Positions 26,246 through 33,891 of a stretch of DNA of 64,000 nt are shown here, in pieces. Source of the DNA: Natronosalvus halobius. Its GTDB lineage: Archaea > Halobacteriota > Halobacteria > Halobacteriales > Natrialbaceae. Position 1 is the first letter of the stretch. Every line of letters starts with the position of its first letter. The notes beneath the pieces are model-generated. The model made no database searches. It was not told the DNA's origin and saw nothing but the letters and a program-made list of their open reading frames with translations. The stretch covers positions 2,418,001 through 2,482,000 of the forward strand of contig NZ_CP099997.1 of NCBI RefSeq assembly GCF_024138145.1, written 5' to 3'. Made by a program: the position numbers and the translations under genes.

Positions 26246-27286
26246 ATGACTGATACGAGAGATATCGTGCTCTTTCTCGGACTTGCACTCGTCTGGGGCA
26301 CCTCGTTCGCGGCGATCGAGGTTGGCCTGGCGACCGTGCCTCCGATCCTCTTCGCCGCGCTCCGGTTCGACGTCGCGGCACTCCTCTTCGTCGCCGCCGT
26401 CGCCCTCACTGGCGCGTCCTGGTGGCCAAGCGTTCGAGCCGACTGGCTCCTGATCGCGATCGGCGGTGGCCTCCTCGTCGGCGCTCACTTCGCGCTGCTC
26501 TTTCTCGGCCAGTCGATGGTCTCGAGCAGCGTCGCGGCGGTCGTCCTCAGCCTGACGCCCATCGTGACGCCGCCGCTGGCGCTCGCTTTGCTCCCCCGTG
26601 AGCGGATTCGCCCACAGGCCGTCGTCGGGTTGTTGCTGGGGCTGGTCGGCGTCAGCACGATTGCCCTCGAGGGTGGTTCGTTCGGCGGCCAGGCCCTCGG
26701 CGTCGGCCTGCTGTTCGTCTCGGCGGTCGTCTTCGCCCTGGGCTCTGTGCTCACCGAACGCACCCGGGGAACGCTGCCGATCGTCTCCCAGCAGGCCTGG
26801 GCGATGGGACTCGGAGCGGTCGTCCTGCACACCCTCAGCGGCCTCCACCCCGCCGAAACCCTGGTCGGCCTCGAGATGACGACCGACGCGGTGTTCGCCC
26901 TGGCGTACCTCGCCGTCGTCGCCACCGGCGGCGGGTTCTTCGTCTACTTCGTCCTCCTCGAGCGCATCGGGGCGACGGAACTCAGTCTCGTCAACTACGC
27001 CGTGCCGGTCGTCGCGGCGGTCGTTGGCTGGGCGGCACTGGGCGAGTCGCTCACCGCCGGGACGGTCGCGGGGTTCACGCTGATCATCGTCGGATTCGCG
27101 CTATGTAAACTCGGTGCCCTCTGGCAGACGGCCGCGCCCGCGATCGGCTACGGACCCTACCGTCCGAGCGACATCGACGGCGTCGTCGTCGGCGGGAACG
27201 TCTACCTCGTGGACGAGGACCGAGACCAGGACCGGACCCCCGAATCGACGCAGTCGGCTCGAGGCGACGCCGTCGCTGCGGACTAA
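26246..27286 (+). CDS. EamA/DMT-superfamily transporter
   Basis: 346 residues with ten hydrophobic segments arranged as two EamA repeats (first opening LGLALVWGTSFAAIEVGL, second opening VGLLFVSAVVFALGSVL). A hydrophilic tail of about 50 residues follows TM10. ATG 26246 is preferred over 26237: TTTGAGGATAATG places a GAGG ribosome-binding site 4 bp upstream. A TATA-like ATAGATATAC lies at about 26212-26221. Metabolite exporter of unknown substrate. Confidence 0.88.
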   Translation: MTDTRDIVLFLGLALVWGTSFAAIEVGLATVPPILFAALRFDVAALLFVAAVALTGASWWPSVRADWLLIAIGGGLLVGAHFALLFLGQSMVSSSVAAVVLSLTPIVTPPLALALLPRERIRPQAVVGLLLGLVGVSTIALEGGSFGGQALGVGLLFVSAVVFALGSVLTERTRGTLPIVSQQAWAMGLGAVVLHTLSGLHPAETLVGLEMTTDAVFALAYLAVVATGGGFFVYFVLLERIGATELSLVNYAVPVVAAVVGWAALGESLTAGTVAGFTLIIVGFALCKLGALWQTAAPAIGYGPYRPSDIDGVVVGGNVYLVDEDRDQDRTPESTQSARGDAVAAD

Positions 27287-27305
27287 CGATCGACACGCGC
27301 CTCGA

Positions 27306-27359
27306 TGTCCCTTCTCGCGACTGCCGCACCTGTGTCCCTTCTCGCGACTGCCGCACCTG
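27306..27359 (+). repeat. Perfect tandem duplication of a 27-bp unit
   Basis: TGTCCCTTCTCGCGACTGCC... unit at 27306-27332 is repeated exactly at 27333-27359. Non-coding, upstream of the class V aminotransferase. Confidence 0.95.
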
Positions 27360-27371
27360 GTTGGTCACCCA

Positions 27372-27394
27372 TTGTGGAATTGTGCCATTCACAA
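27372..27394 (+). promoter_or_regulatory. Dyad upstream of the class V aminotransferase, candidate operator
   Basis: TTGTGGAAT-TGTGCC-ATTCACAA: complementary arms (TTGTG, AAT / ATT, CACAA) with one unpaired G, centred about 49 bp before the GTG start. The position between promoter and coding region suits a regulator-binding site or an RNA hairpin in the leader. Confidence 0.4.
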
Positions 27395-27431
27395 GGACCA
27401 TAGCCTCACGTGACCCAGTACCGCCTATCAG

Positions 27432-28553
27432 GTGAGTCCCGTGACCGAGAAACGCGAATACAGAGACGACTACCCCGACAAGACGCTGTACATTCCGGGT
27501 CCGACCGAAGTGCGCGAGGACGTCATCGAGGCGATGTGCGAACCGATGTTCGGCCACCGGATGGACCGCATGACCGACCTCTACACGACCATCGTCGAGG
27601 ACACGAAGGCGTTCCTCGGCACCGATAACGACGTGATCGTCCTCACGGGGTCGGGAACCGAGTTCATGGAGAGTTCGATTCTGAACCTCGTCGACGAACA
27701 CGCCCTCGTCACGACCTGCGGCAGTTTCAGCGAGCGACAGGCCAACGTCGCCGAACGCCTCGGTAAGACCGTCGACACCCTCGAGTACGAGTGGGGCCAG
27801 GCGGTGAAACCCGAGGACGTCCGCGAGCGCCTCGAGGAGAGCGACACCGACTACGACGTCGTCACCTGCGTGATGAACGAGAGTTCGACCGGCGTCCGCA
27901 ATCCCGTCGAGGAGATTGGCGACGTCGTCGCCGAGTACCCGGATACCTCCTTCGTCGTCGACGCCGTCTCCGCACTGGGGGGTGATTACGTCGACATCGA
28001 CGCCCACGGCATCGACGTCATCTTCACCTCGGTCCAGAAGGCGTTCGCCATGCCGCCCGGGCTCGCCGTGTGCGTCGTCAGCGAGGACGCCTACGAGCGC
28101 GAGCTCGAGAGTGAGTCCGCCTCGTGGTACGGCGGCTTCCAGCGCACCATCGACTACTACGACCGGAAGGGGCAAACTCACTCCACACCGGCTATCCCGG
28201 TCATGCTCGCGTACCGAATACAGATGAAGCACATGCTCGAGGAGGGCCACGACGCCCGTGACCGACGTCACCGGGAGATGGCCAAGTACACCCAGGAGTG
28301 GGCCCGCGAGCACTTCGACATGTTTCCCGAAGAGGGCTACGAATCACAGACGGTGAGCTGTATCGAGAACACGCGTGGGATCGACGTCGCCGGCACCATC
28401 GAGGCCGTCTCCGAGGAGTACGACATGGTCTTCTCGAACGGCTACGGCTCGGCACTGGGCGAGAAGACGTTCCGCATCGGCCACATGGGCGAACACGACC
28501 TCGAGTCCATCGAAGCGCTGACCGACGCCATCGAGGATGTCGCCGGGTTGTGA
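27432..28553 (+). CDS. Class V PLP-dependent aminotransferase (serine-pyruvate/alanine-glyoxylate type)
   Basis: 373 residues. Start region TLYIPGPTEVREDV, GHR loop (MFGHRMDRM), VLTGSGTEFME (PLP phosphate), VVDAVSALGG (Asp binding the pyridine N) and PLP lysine 203 in FTSVQKAFAMPPG. Predicted serine-glyoxylate or alanine-glyoxylate transaminase, possibly linked to the haloarchaeal glycine/serine route. GTG 27432 or GTG 27441 is the start; no ATG is available before the domain. The last 68 bp are repeated at 28754-28821 with only silent differences. Confidence 0.92.
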   Translation: MSPVTEKREYRDDYPDKTLYIPGPTEVREDVIEAMCEPMFGHRMDRMTDLYTTIVEDTKAFLGTDNDVIVLTGSGTEFMESSILNLVDEHALVTTCGSFSERQANVAERLGKTVDTLEYEWGQAVKPEDVRERLEESDTDYDVVTCVMNESSTGVRNPVEEIGDVVAEYPDTSFVVDAVSALGGDYVDIDAHGIDVIFTSVQKAFAMPPGLAVCVVSEDAYERELESESASWYGGFQRTIDYYDRKGQTHSTPAIPVMLAYRIQMKHMLEEGHDARDRRHREMAKYTQEWAREHFDMFPEEGYESQTVSCIENTRGIDVAGTIEAVSEEYDMVFSNGYGSALGEKTFRIGHMGEHDLESIEALTDAIEDVAGL

Positions 28554-28574
28554 GGCGACCCTCGTAGCGTTTTC

Positions 28575-28748
28575 ACCGCGAATGAACGGAAGTGAGTGAG
28601 CGGACCGACGAACGACCGAAGCGCGGCGCGAAGTGCCGCGCTCCGAGGGAGTGAGGAGTGTTTTTGATCCAGCTTTTGCCGAGTGACGGCGAACCGGGCG
28701 GTAGCGAAGCTACCGACGGTGAGCCAGAACGCAGCGCAAAAGGTGGGT
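28575..28748 (+). repeat. Dispersed palindromic element, copy B (complete)
   Basis: The element consists of an A+G-rich head (GAACGGAAGTGAGTGAGCGG), a hairpin AGCGCGGC-GCGAAGT-GCCGCGCT (28619-28641), GTTTTTGATCCAGCTTTTGC (28659-28678), a second hairpin GGTAGC-GAA-GCTACC (28700-28714), and the end GCAGCGCAAAAGGT (28731-28744). AGCTTTTGC and GCGCAAAAGG are inverted relative to each other and bound the second hairpin. No reading frame. Confidence 0.75.
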
Positions 28749-28753
28749 CTACG

Positions 28754-28821
28754 TGGGCGAACACGACCTCGAGTCGATCGAAGCCCTGACCGACGCGATT
28801 GAGGACGTCGCCGGGTTGTAA
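28754..28821 (+). pseudogene. Second 3' end of the class V aminotransferase gene
   Basis: 68 bp aligned without gaps to 28486-28553, the last 22 codons and stop of the gene upstream. The six differences are all at third codon positions and all silent (stop TAA versus TGA). No start or upstream part. It is a fragment of a homologous allele rather than of a decaying copy. Confidence 0.9.
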
Positions 28822-28863
28822 CAGGCGAGGTTCGCAGCCGTCGTCTCGGTCGTCGCAACCAAC

Positions 28864-29139
28864 CTACTGGGTGTAGGAACTCTCGCCGACGGTCTCGACG
28901 TACTCGCCGCGACCAGTCGACATCGAGTCGTCGAACTCGGTGACGTGGACCCGGACGCGCTTTTCTACGTGCCCGGGGCTCACTCCCTCGACGTACAACA
29001 CGGTGTCACCGATACGGGCGATACCGACGTCGTCAGCGTCGAACTCCGAGAGGAAGACGTCCACCTCGGTTCCCGGGGTGAGCGTCGGCCTGGTCGTCCG
29101 GAAGTGCCACCCGCTGAGGAACTTCTCCAGGACGCTCAT
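28864..29139 (-). CDS. Small TRAM-like/OB-fold protein
   Basis: 91 residues. The region PGTEVDVFLSEFDADDVGIARIGDTVLYVEGVSPGHVEKRVRVHVTEF has the TRAM pattern (G-x-G/D-x-A-x-x-G-D-x-V-x-V-x-G-x-x-P-G-x-x-V), predicting a beta-barrel that may bind RNA. The start overlaps the NhaC stop by ATGA (29136-29139), so they are translationally coupled. Function unknown. Confidence 0.72.
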   Translation of the reverse strand: MSVLEKFLSGWHFRTTRPTLTPGTEVDVFLSEFDADDVGIARIGDTVLYVEGVSPGHVEKRVRVHVTEFDDSMSTGRGEYVETVGESSYTQ

Positions 29140-30704
29140 ACGCGGGCCACCTCCTCCGATTCGCGGTCGATAACGTACTCACGGCCGAAGCCGGTGATTG
29201 CCGCGAGGACAAACACCGCCACCAGCAGCCAGCCGTGGAAGACGAACGGGACGACGTCAATCGGATTGACGATCAGCGACTCGTCGAACCAGTCGTACGT
29301 CCCCGGCAGCCCCTGCATCTCGGAGTAGCCTACCAGGACCCCGCCGGACCACGGGAAGATGTAACCCAGCGCGGCCGTCTGGGCGTCCAGGATGTTCGCG
29401 CGCCGGTAGCCGTTGATGTTGAAGCGCTCGCCGACCTTCGAGATGTAGGGACCGATCGCGACCTCGGCGGCGGTGTTGATCGTGATCGTCGCGTTGATCA
29501 ACGCGGCGGATCCGACCATCGTCAGTTCGGCGTTGCGGACGTTCGTCGCGAGCGTGTCGAGCGACCAGTCGAGTATCGCCTGGAACGCACCGCCACGGAT
29601 CATGATCTGGGCAGCGCCGATGATGAACAGCACGAGGATCGACAGCGTGAAGAAGCCGGCGGCGCCCTCGACGAGGCTGCCGGTCACGGCGGGATCCTCG
29701 GCGATCTCGACGATCGGCAACACCGCGAGTTGGTCCGCTGCCGGTGCGTCAGCGGGTGCCTCGAAGTTGACGATGGCGCTCGGCGCCGTGAGGCCAAACA
29801 GGAGATTCGAAGCCACAGCGAAGACGATCCCCCAGGAGATGGCCTCGACGATGTGTCGCCCGGCGACCGCCGTCGCGATGACCACGCCCATCGAGAGCAG
29901 GTGAACGAGCCCGATTGGAGTGCTCTCCTCGACGAAGAGCTGTCTGGCCTCGGCCCCGTTGGTGATCTCGGCACCGGGGAGCACGGAGCTCGCAACGACG
30001 TATCCGACGAACGCGAGCACCGCGGCGATGATCGCGTACTTGAATCGGGACGCGACGACGCCGCCGATGTCAGCGTCCTGCGTGACGGCGCTGACGATCG
30101 TCGTGTCGCTGACCGGCGCGAGGTTGTCGCCGAAAATCGCGCCCGACAAAATCGCACCGAACAGCAACACCGGGTTCGTGCCCAGAAGCACGCCGGCCGG
30201 GAAAAACAGGGCGACGAAGGCGATCGTCGTCCCGTAACCCGTCCCGATGCCGGTCGCGAGGAGCGCCGCCAGCACGAACGTGATCGCCGGGAACAGCGCC
30301 GCGCCAACGCCGGTGAGGTCGGCCATCCAGACCAGCCCCTCGACGAACCCGCCGGTCTGCATCGTCTGAGCGAACATCCCTGCCCAGATCCAGGCGACGA
30401 TCGCCGTCACCGCGACCGGCTGGGTCATCCCCTCGAAGATGGTGTTCGCGTACCCCTTCCAGGAGCCCTTCACGAAGAACATCCCGAGAATGAGTCCCAG
30501 GAGGATCCCGAGCACGAGGCCCTCTTCGCTCGAGATGCGCAACAATGCGGTCTGAACGATCGCCCAGAGGACGAAGAACGCGATTGGCAACGCACTCATT
30601 CCTCGACCGCCGTAGAACGTGATCGCCGGTTCCTCGTCGGTCGGATCGACGAACTGTTCGCTGGCTATATCCTCGTCGTCTGGTGGGTCGTCCCTGCGTG
30701 ACAT
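29136..30704 (-). CDS. Na+/H+ antiporter, NhaC family
   Basis: 522 residues with about 12 membrane segments. Features include GYGTTIAFVALFFPAG, GAILSGAIFGDNLAPVSDTTIVSA (the conserved ion-path segment with D-N-x-A-P-x-S-D-T-T) and NATITINTAAEVAIGPYISKV near the end. The first 35 residues are acidic and cytoplasmic. Exports Na+ in exchange for H+, or acts on a related substrate; some NhaC-family proteins exchange organic acids. A TATA-like TTATATTG lies at about 30738-30747 on the minus strand. First gene of a two-gene unit. Confidence 0.9.
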   Translation of the reverse strand: MSRRDDPPDDEDIASEQFVDPTDEEPAITFYGGRGMSALPIAFFVLWAIVQTALLRISSEEGLVLGILLGLILGMFFVKGSWKGYANTIFEGMTQPVAVTAIVAWIWAGMFAQTMQTGGFVEGLVWMADLTGVGAALFPAITFVLAALLATGIGTGYGTTIAFVALFFPAGVLLGTNPVLLFGAILSGAIFGDNLAPVSDTTIVSAVTQDADIGGVVASRFKYAIIAAVLAFVGYVVASSVLPGAEITNGAEARQLFVEESTPIGLVHLLSMGVVIATAVAGRHIVEAISWGIVFAVASNLLFGLTAPSAIVNFEAPADAPAADQLAVLPIVEIAEDPAVTGSLVEGAAGFFTLSILVLFIIGAAQIMIRGGAFQAILDWSLDTLATNVRNAELTMVGSAALINATITINTAAEVAIGPYISKVGERFNINGYRRANILDAQTAALGYIFPWSGGVLVGYSEMQGLPGTYDWFDESLIVNPIDVVPFVFHGWLLVAVFVLAAITGFGREYVIDRESEEVARV

Positions 30705-30736
30705 TTCATCACCGCGCGTACGTTGTTACCAATGTA

Positions 30737-30747
30737 CAATATAATTC
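30737..30747 (-). promoter_or_regulatory. TATA-like element of the NhaC unit
   Basis: GAATTATATTG on the minus strand, 33-43 bp upstream of ATG 30704, the spacing expected for a short leader. Confidence 0.45.
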
Positions 30748-31087
30748 ACGGAGTCGTCAGTCGGTTTTGCTGGTACGGCTACACGAATCGTGAGTAACGT
30801 CTCCTGAATTCACAGCGGGACCTTCGCAACGGTGGGTTCGCATCACTTGGACGAACGCGGCCTCGAGTCGCTCTGAACATTGTAACTGCCTCGATCGCCG
30901 GATGAAACGGAGTTGCCGACCGAATTTCGGTCAGCCCTGCACGTGTGCTGTAGTGGCCGGGAGCACGACTCGAGCAACGCGAGAGACGTGCGACTTGGGA
31001 GAAGGCAGGCGATTCCCTGAATTGAACCGCGAGCGAATTCGTAGGCGAGCGGGCCAACGACTGACGTGGAGTGACGCAGCGCGTTAT

Positions 31088-31154
31088 GGAACGGAAAGAG
31101 GAGGCGTCACGGAACGGAAAGAGGAGGCGTCACGGAACGGAAAGAGGAGTGTTC
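31088..31154 (+). repeat. 23-bp tandem repeat, nearly three copies
   Basis: GGAACGGAAAGAGGAGGCGT plus CAC at 31088-31110 is repeated exactly at 31111-31133 and partly at 31134-31149. Purine-rich on the plus strand, non-coding. Confidence 0.92.
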
Positions 31155-31189
31155 TCGCGAGCAACGCGAGTGAGAACTCGGAAGTCACA

Positions 31190-31313
31190 GTCCGTGAGCG
31201 GAGTGAACGGAACCGTTTTCCGTATTTTTTGGTCGAGCTTTTGCCGAGTGTCAACGCGACGTGGAGCGCCACTGGCGCTCCCGTCGCGATACGAACGCAG
31301 CGCAAAAGGTCGT
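31190..31313 (-). repeat. Dispersed palindromic element, copy C
   Basis: Head GTCCGTGAGCGGAGTGAACGG, then TTTTTTGGTCGAGCTTTTGCCGAG (31225-31248), a hairpin GAGCGCCA-C-TGGCGCTC (31264-31280), and the end GAACGCAGCGCAAAAGGT (31293-31310). Same order of parts as copy B with different hairpin sequence. It ends 5 bp from the aIF1A stop codon, so relative to that gene it lies in the 3' region in reverse orientation. Confidence 0.75.
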
Positions 31314-31314
31314 T

Positions 31315-31602
31315 TTATTGGATGTGGCCTTCCCGCCTGAGCTGGTCGGCGTCGGCCTTCTCGTAGCGCCAGGTGATGTCGGCCTTCTCGTCCTGCCAGT
31401 CCCAGGGGGAAACGAGGACGACGTCGTCCTCACGGATCCAGATCCGCTTTTGCATCTTCCCCGGAATGCGGGCCGTACGCTCCTCGCCGTCGGCACACCG
31501 CACTTTCACGCGGTTCGCCCCGAGCATGTTCGTGACGGTCGCAAAGACCTCGTCGTCGTCGGGCATTCGGAGGTTCTTGCGCCCACCCTCGTCGTCGCTC
31601 AT
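31315..31602 (-). CDS. eif1A: Translation initiation factor aIF1A
   Basis: 95 residues, the normal length. S1-like OB fold with [66 protein letters not shown], all diagnostic for eIF1A. It supports ribosomal subunit joining and start selection. It is the last gene of a co-directional group DUF2270-truA-membrane protein-aIF1A. Confidence 0.97.
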   Translation of the reverse strand: MSDDEGGRKNLRMPDDDEVFATVTNMLGANRVKVRCADGEERTARIPGKMQKRIWIREDDVVLVSPWDWQDEKADITWRYEKADADQLRREGHIQ

Positions 31603-31645
31603 ATGCCGGCGTTTGATCCCGGTACGGTTAAGGGTTTATCGTTTC

Positions 31646-31885
31646 TCACCGCTGCTCGGCCCGTACCGCGGTTCTGACGACTCGAGCCAGGCCCATCGTG
31701 ATCGCGACCGAGCCGACGAGTGCGAGTCCCGAAAAGAGGACGAAGCCGAGTGCTCGGGCCCCCAGCGCCGTGTACTCGAGGAAAGGGGCGGTGAAGCGGT
31801 AGCCGAAGACGAGCACGATCACGCCGATGGCGATTCGGATGGCGGCTTGCCAGTACGCGCCGTACTCTTCGGGTGAGACCTCCAT
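31646..31885 (-). CDS. Small membrane protein, 79 aa
   Basis: Two membrane helices (AAIRIAIGVIVLVFGYRFTAPFL and LGFVLFSGLALVGSVAITMGLARV) joined by a short loop, with a polar N-terminus (MEVSPEEYGAYWQ). Lies 43 bp upstream of aIF1A and 69 bp downstream of truA on the same strand. No known function. Confidence 0.7.
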   Translation of the reverse strand: MEVSPEEYGAYWQAAIRIAIGVIVLVFGYRFTAPFLEYTALGARALGFVLFSGLALVGSVAITMGLARVVRTAVRAEQR

Positions 31886-31954
31886 GTTTGTGTCTGTCCC
31901 TTTGGCTCGAAGTGGCGCTCGCGGGTGATAACTTCCGGTGGTCGTCGACGCGCG

Positions 31955-32905
31955 TCACTGTGTCGTGGGTCCGGGCTCGCTCGAGTCTCGTGACTCTCCC
32001 GACGCACTCGACTCTCCTGGTAAACCCGACGAACCCGACGAACCCGACGAATCCGTATCGAGTCCGTCCCGAAGCTGTCTCGCCACGCGAGCCCCCACCA
32101 GCTGGTCGATCCGTCGGGCCTCGAGAATCTCTCGGGTCCGCTGAGCGGCCTCCGCGTCGATAGCGAACTCGAGGGACGTAGTCGGGTAGTCGACGCCCGT
32201 AAGGACCAGCGACTCCGGCGCCGCGGGGGCGATACCCTCGTGGCCGGGAAGCGGTTCGGAGGCGAGCACACGGTCGATTTTCTCGAGGGATTCCTCGCCG
32301 GCCCCGACCGCGCGAGCGAGCGAGACGAGTCTGCGGACGAGTTCGCGTGCGAATCCGGACGCGCTGACGATGATCTCGAGGAACGACCCGTCTCGCCGGG
32401 CCTCAAGCGTCGGCGACCGGCGGGTCCCCTCCTCGTCTGGCGTGAGGTTGTGGAAGTCGTGGGTTCCGGAGAGGGCCTCGAGGGCGGCGTGAAAGCGGTC
32501 GTCGTCGACGGTTTCAGTCGTTGCATCGGAACCGGAGCCTGTACCGAAACCCGCACGAGGTGCGTACAGATGGTAGGTGTACACCCGGCGCGTGGCGTGA
32601 TGAGTGGCGTGGAAATCCGCCGGCGCGTCCGCGCTGGCCCAGGCACGCACGTCGGCCGGAAGCGCCGAGTTCAACGCTCGCGGGGTGAGCCAATCGGGCG
32701 CCTCGAACGCGATCGTCTGGGCGAGTGCCGAAACGCCAGCGTCCGTCCGCCCGGCCGCCGCGTACCCGGCGGGTTTGGGGTCGTCGCCGATTACCTCGAG
32801 ATTCCGGAGCGCGTCGAAGATGGCGTCCTCGACGGTTGGGACGTCGGGCTGGCGCTGGAAGCCGTAGTAGCCGGTCCCGTCGTAGGCGATCCGGTAGGCG
32901 CGCAT
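31955..32905 (-). CDS. truA: tRNA pseudouridine(38-40) synthase
   Basis: 316 residues. Starts MRAYRIAYDGTGYYGFQRQPD, catalytic Asp in AAGRTDAGVSALAQTIAFE (near residue 50), RVYTYHLY and the C-terminal SGFARELVRRLVSLARAVG. It modifies uridines of the anticodon arm. The C-terminus carries a Ser/Gly/Asp-rich extension of about 35 residues (SSGSSGSSG), repetitive at DNA level. The upstream 60 bp is a hexamer repeat. Confidence 0.95.
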   Translation of the reverse strand: MRAYRIAYDGTGYYGFQRQPDVPTVEDAIFDALRNLEVIGDDPKPAGYAAAGRTDAGVSALAQTIAFEAPDWLTPRALNSALPADVRAWASADAPADFHATHHATRRVYTYHLYAPRAGFGTGSGSDATTETVDDDRFHAALEALSGTHDFHNLTPDEEGTRRSPTLEARRDGSFLEIIVSASGFARELVRRLVSLARAVGAGEESLEKIDRVLASEPLPGHEGIAPAAPESLVLTGVDYPTTSLEFAIDAEAAQRTREILEARRIDQLVGARVARQLRDGLDTDSSGSSGSSGLPGESSASGESRDSSEPGPTTQ

Positions 32906-32954
32906 CGATTCTCGAGCGTCGAGACGGCCCTGTGGGGGTTAGGCCCGTCGGTTC

Positions 32955-33014
32955 CAGTTTCAGTTTCAGTTTCAGTTTCAGTTTCAGTTTTAGTTCCAGT
33001 TTCAGTTCCAGTTC
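32955..33014 (+). repeat. (CAGTTT)n hexamer tract, ten units
   Basis: Six perfect CAGTTT units (32955-32990) followed by four one-base variants (TAGTTC, CAGTTT, CAGTTC, CAGTTC). It lies in the 166-bp gap between DUF2270 and truA, in the leader or promoter region of truA. Confidence 0.92.
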
Positions 33015-33071
33015 CGGATCCGGTTCTAGCGCCCAGCACCGAATCGGACGCTCGAGCACCGGGTTTCGCGG

Positions 33072-33782
33072 CTACTTCCAGTCGCCTGTGTTCTCGCCGT
33101 GAATTTCGCCCTTCGCCTTCCGCCTGCCCGGCCACACCGCGAGCACCGCGACTGCGAGGTAAAACGTCCCGAGAATCCCGGCGACGACGAAGCCGTGGAT
33201 GCCGGACAGTTCGGCCGCCTCGGTCCACTGTGTCTCCGGCGTGAAGAGGGACACTTTCGCGATCCAGGCGAGTCCGACGATGACGAACAGTAGCCCGTAG
33301 ATGCGTCGTATGCGACGAGAGAGTGCCTCGAGGAGCGAGACTTTGAACGTCGGTTCGCGCAGGTCGGTGCCCAGTTCCTCGCGCCAGCGCGGATGCTCGA
33401 CGCCGACCGGCTGTAAGGCGTTCGCGAAGACGTTCTCCTGGACGAACCGGACTCGAGCCCGGTACATGTCGTAGAAGCGGTAGCGTCGGACTTCGTAAGA
33501 GAGGAAGATACAGAGGACGACGAGACCGATCAACAGCAGGTAGGCGGGCATCTCGCGGCTCGAGAACACCAGCGACAGCAGCGCCGCGATGACCGTGATC
33601 GCCCAGTTGGTTGTCTGATCGATCCGGTCTTGTGCGTTGTTGGCCTGGCTGACCTCGCCCCGGTAGTAGTGCGGTAAGAGCGCGAGGAGTGAGTCGCCCT
33701 CGTCGGCGACATCGGCGGCGATATCCTGGTCCTCGCGGTCGAGCGGGGAGTTCCCACGATCGGCGCGATCACTGCCTCTCAT
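33072..33782 (-). CDS. DUF2270 membrane protein
   Basis: 236 residues. LLPHYYRGEVSQANNAQDRIDQTTNWAITVIAALLS and YEVRRYRFYDMYRARVRFVQENVFANALQP are hallmarks of DUF2270. Four membrane helices in two pairs, the pairs split by a long cytoplasmic loop. The N-terminal 30 residues are acidic. Function unknown; the family is common in haloarchaea. Possibly first gene of the group leading to truA and aIF1A. Confidence 0.88.
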   Translation of the reverse strand: MRGSDRADRGNSPLDREDQDIAADVADEGDSLLALLPHYYRGEVSQANNAQDRIDQTTNWAITVIAALLSLVFSSREMPAYLLLIGLVVLCIFLSYEVRRYRFYDMYRARVRFVQENVFANALQPVGVEHPRWREELGTDLREPTFKVSLLEALSRRIRRIYGLLFVIVGLAWIAKVSLFTPETQWTEAAELSGIHGFVVAGILGTFYLAVAVLAVWPGRRKAKGEIHGENTGDWK

Positions 33783-33891
33783 GGACGTCGTTCGGTCCCC
33801 AGACGGGTAACGGGCTACTGGCCGTCGATCTGACTATCACGTTCGACGAACGCTCACCCGGTGGCACCTATTTACGCAGGGTTGGTGGACG

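Larger units (their letters stand above)
30748..31314. other. Intergenic region, about 570 bp, repeat-bearing
   Basis: No codon-biased gene is seen. The left part (30748-31080) shows nothing recognisable. 31088-31154 holds a 23-bp tandem repeat and 31190-31313 copy C of the dispersed element. The region lies between the divergently oriented NhaC promoter and the 3' end of the aIF1A gene. Confidence 0.6.

Noticed and set aside
31088-31154. CRISPR array
   Set aside because: Units are directly adjacent with no spacers.
33060-33228. Reading through the hexamer tract as a C-terminal extension of the DUF2270 protein or as a programmed frameshift (minus strand gives T-E-T-E repeats in another frame)
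   Set aside because: The DUF2270 gene has a normal stop at 33072 before the tract, no slippery site is visible, and the extension has no codon bias beyond the repeat.
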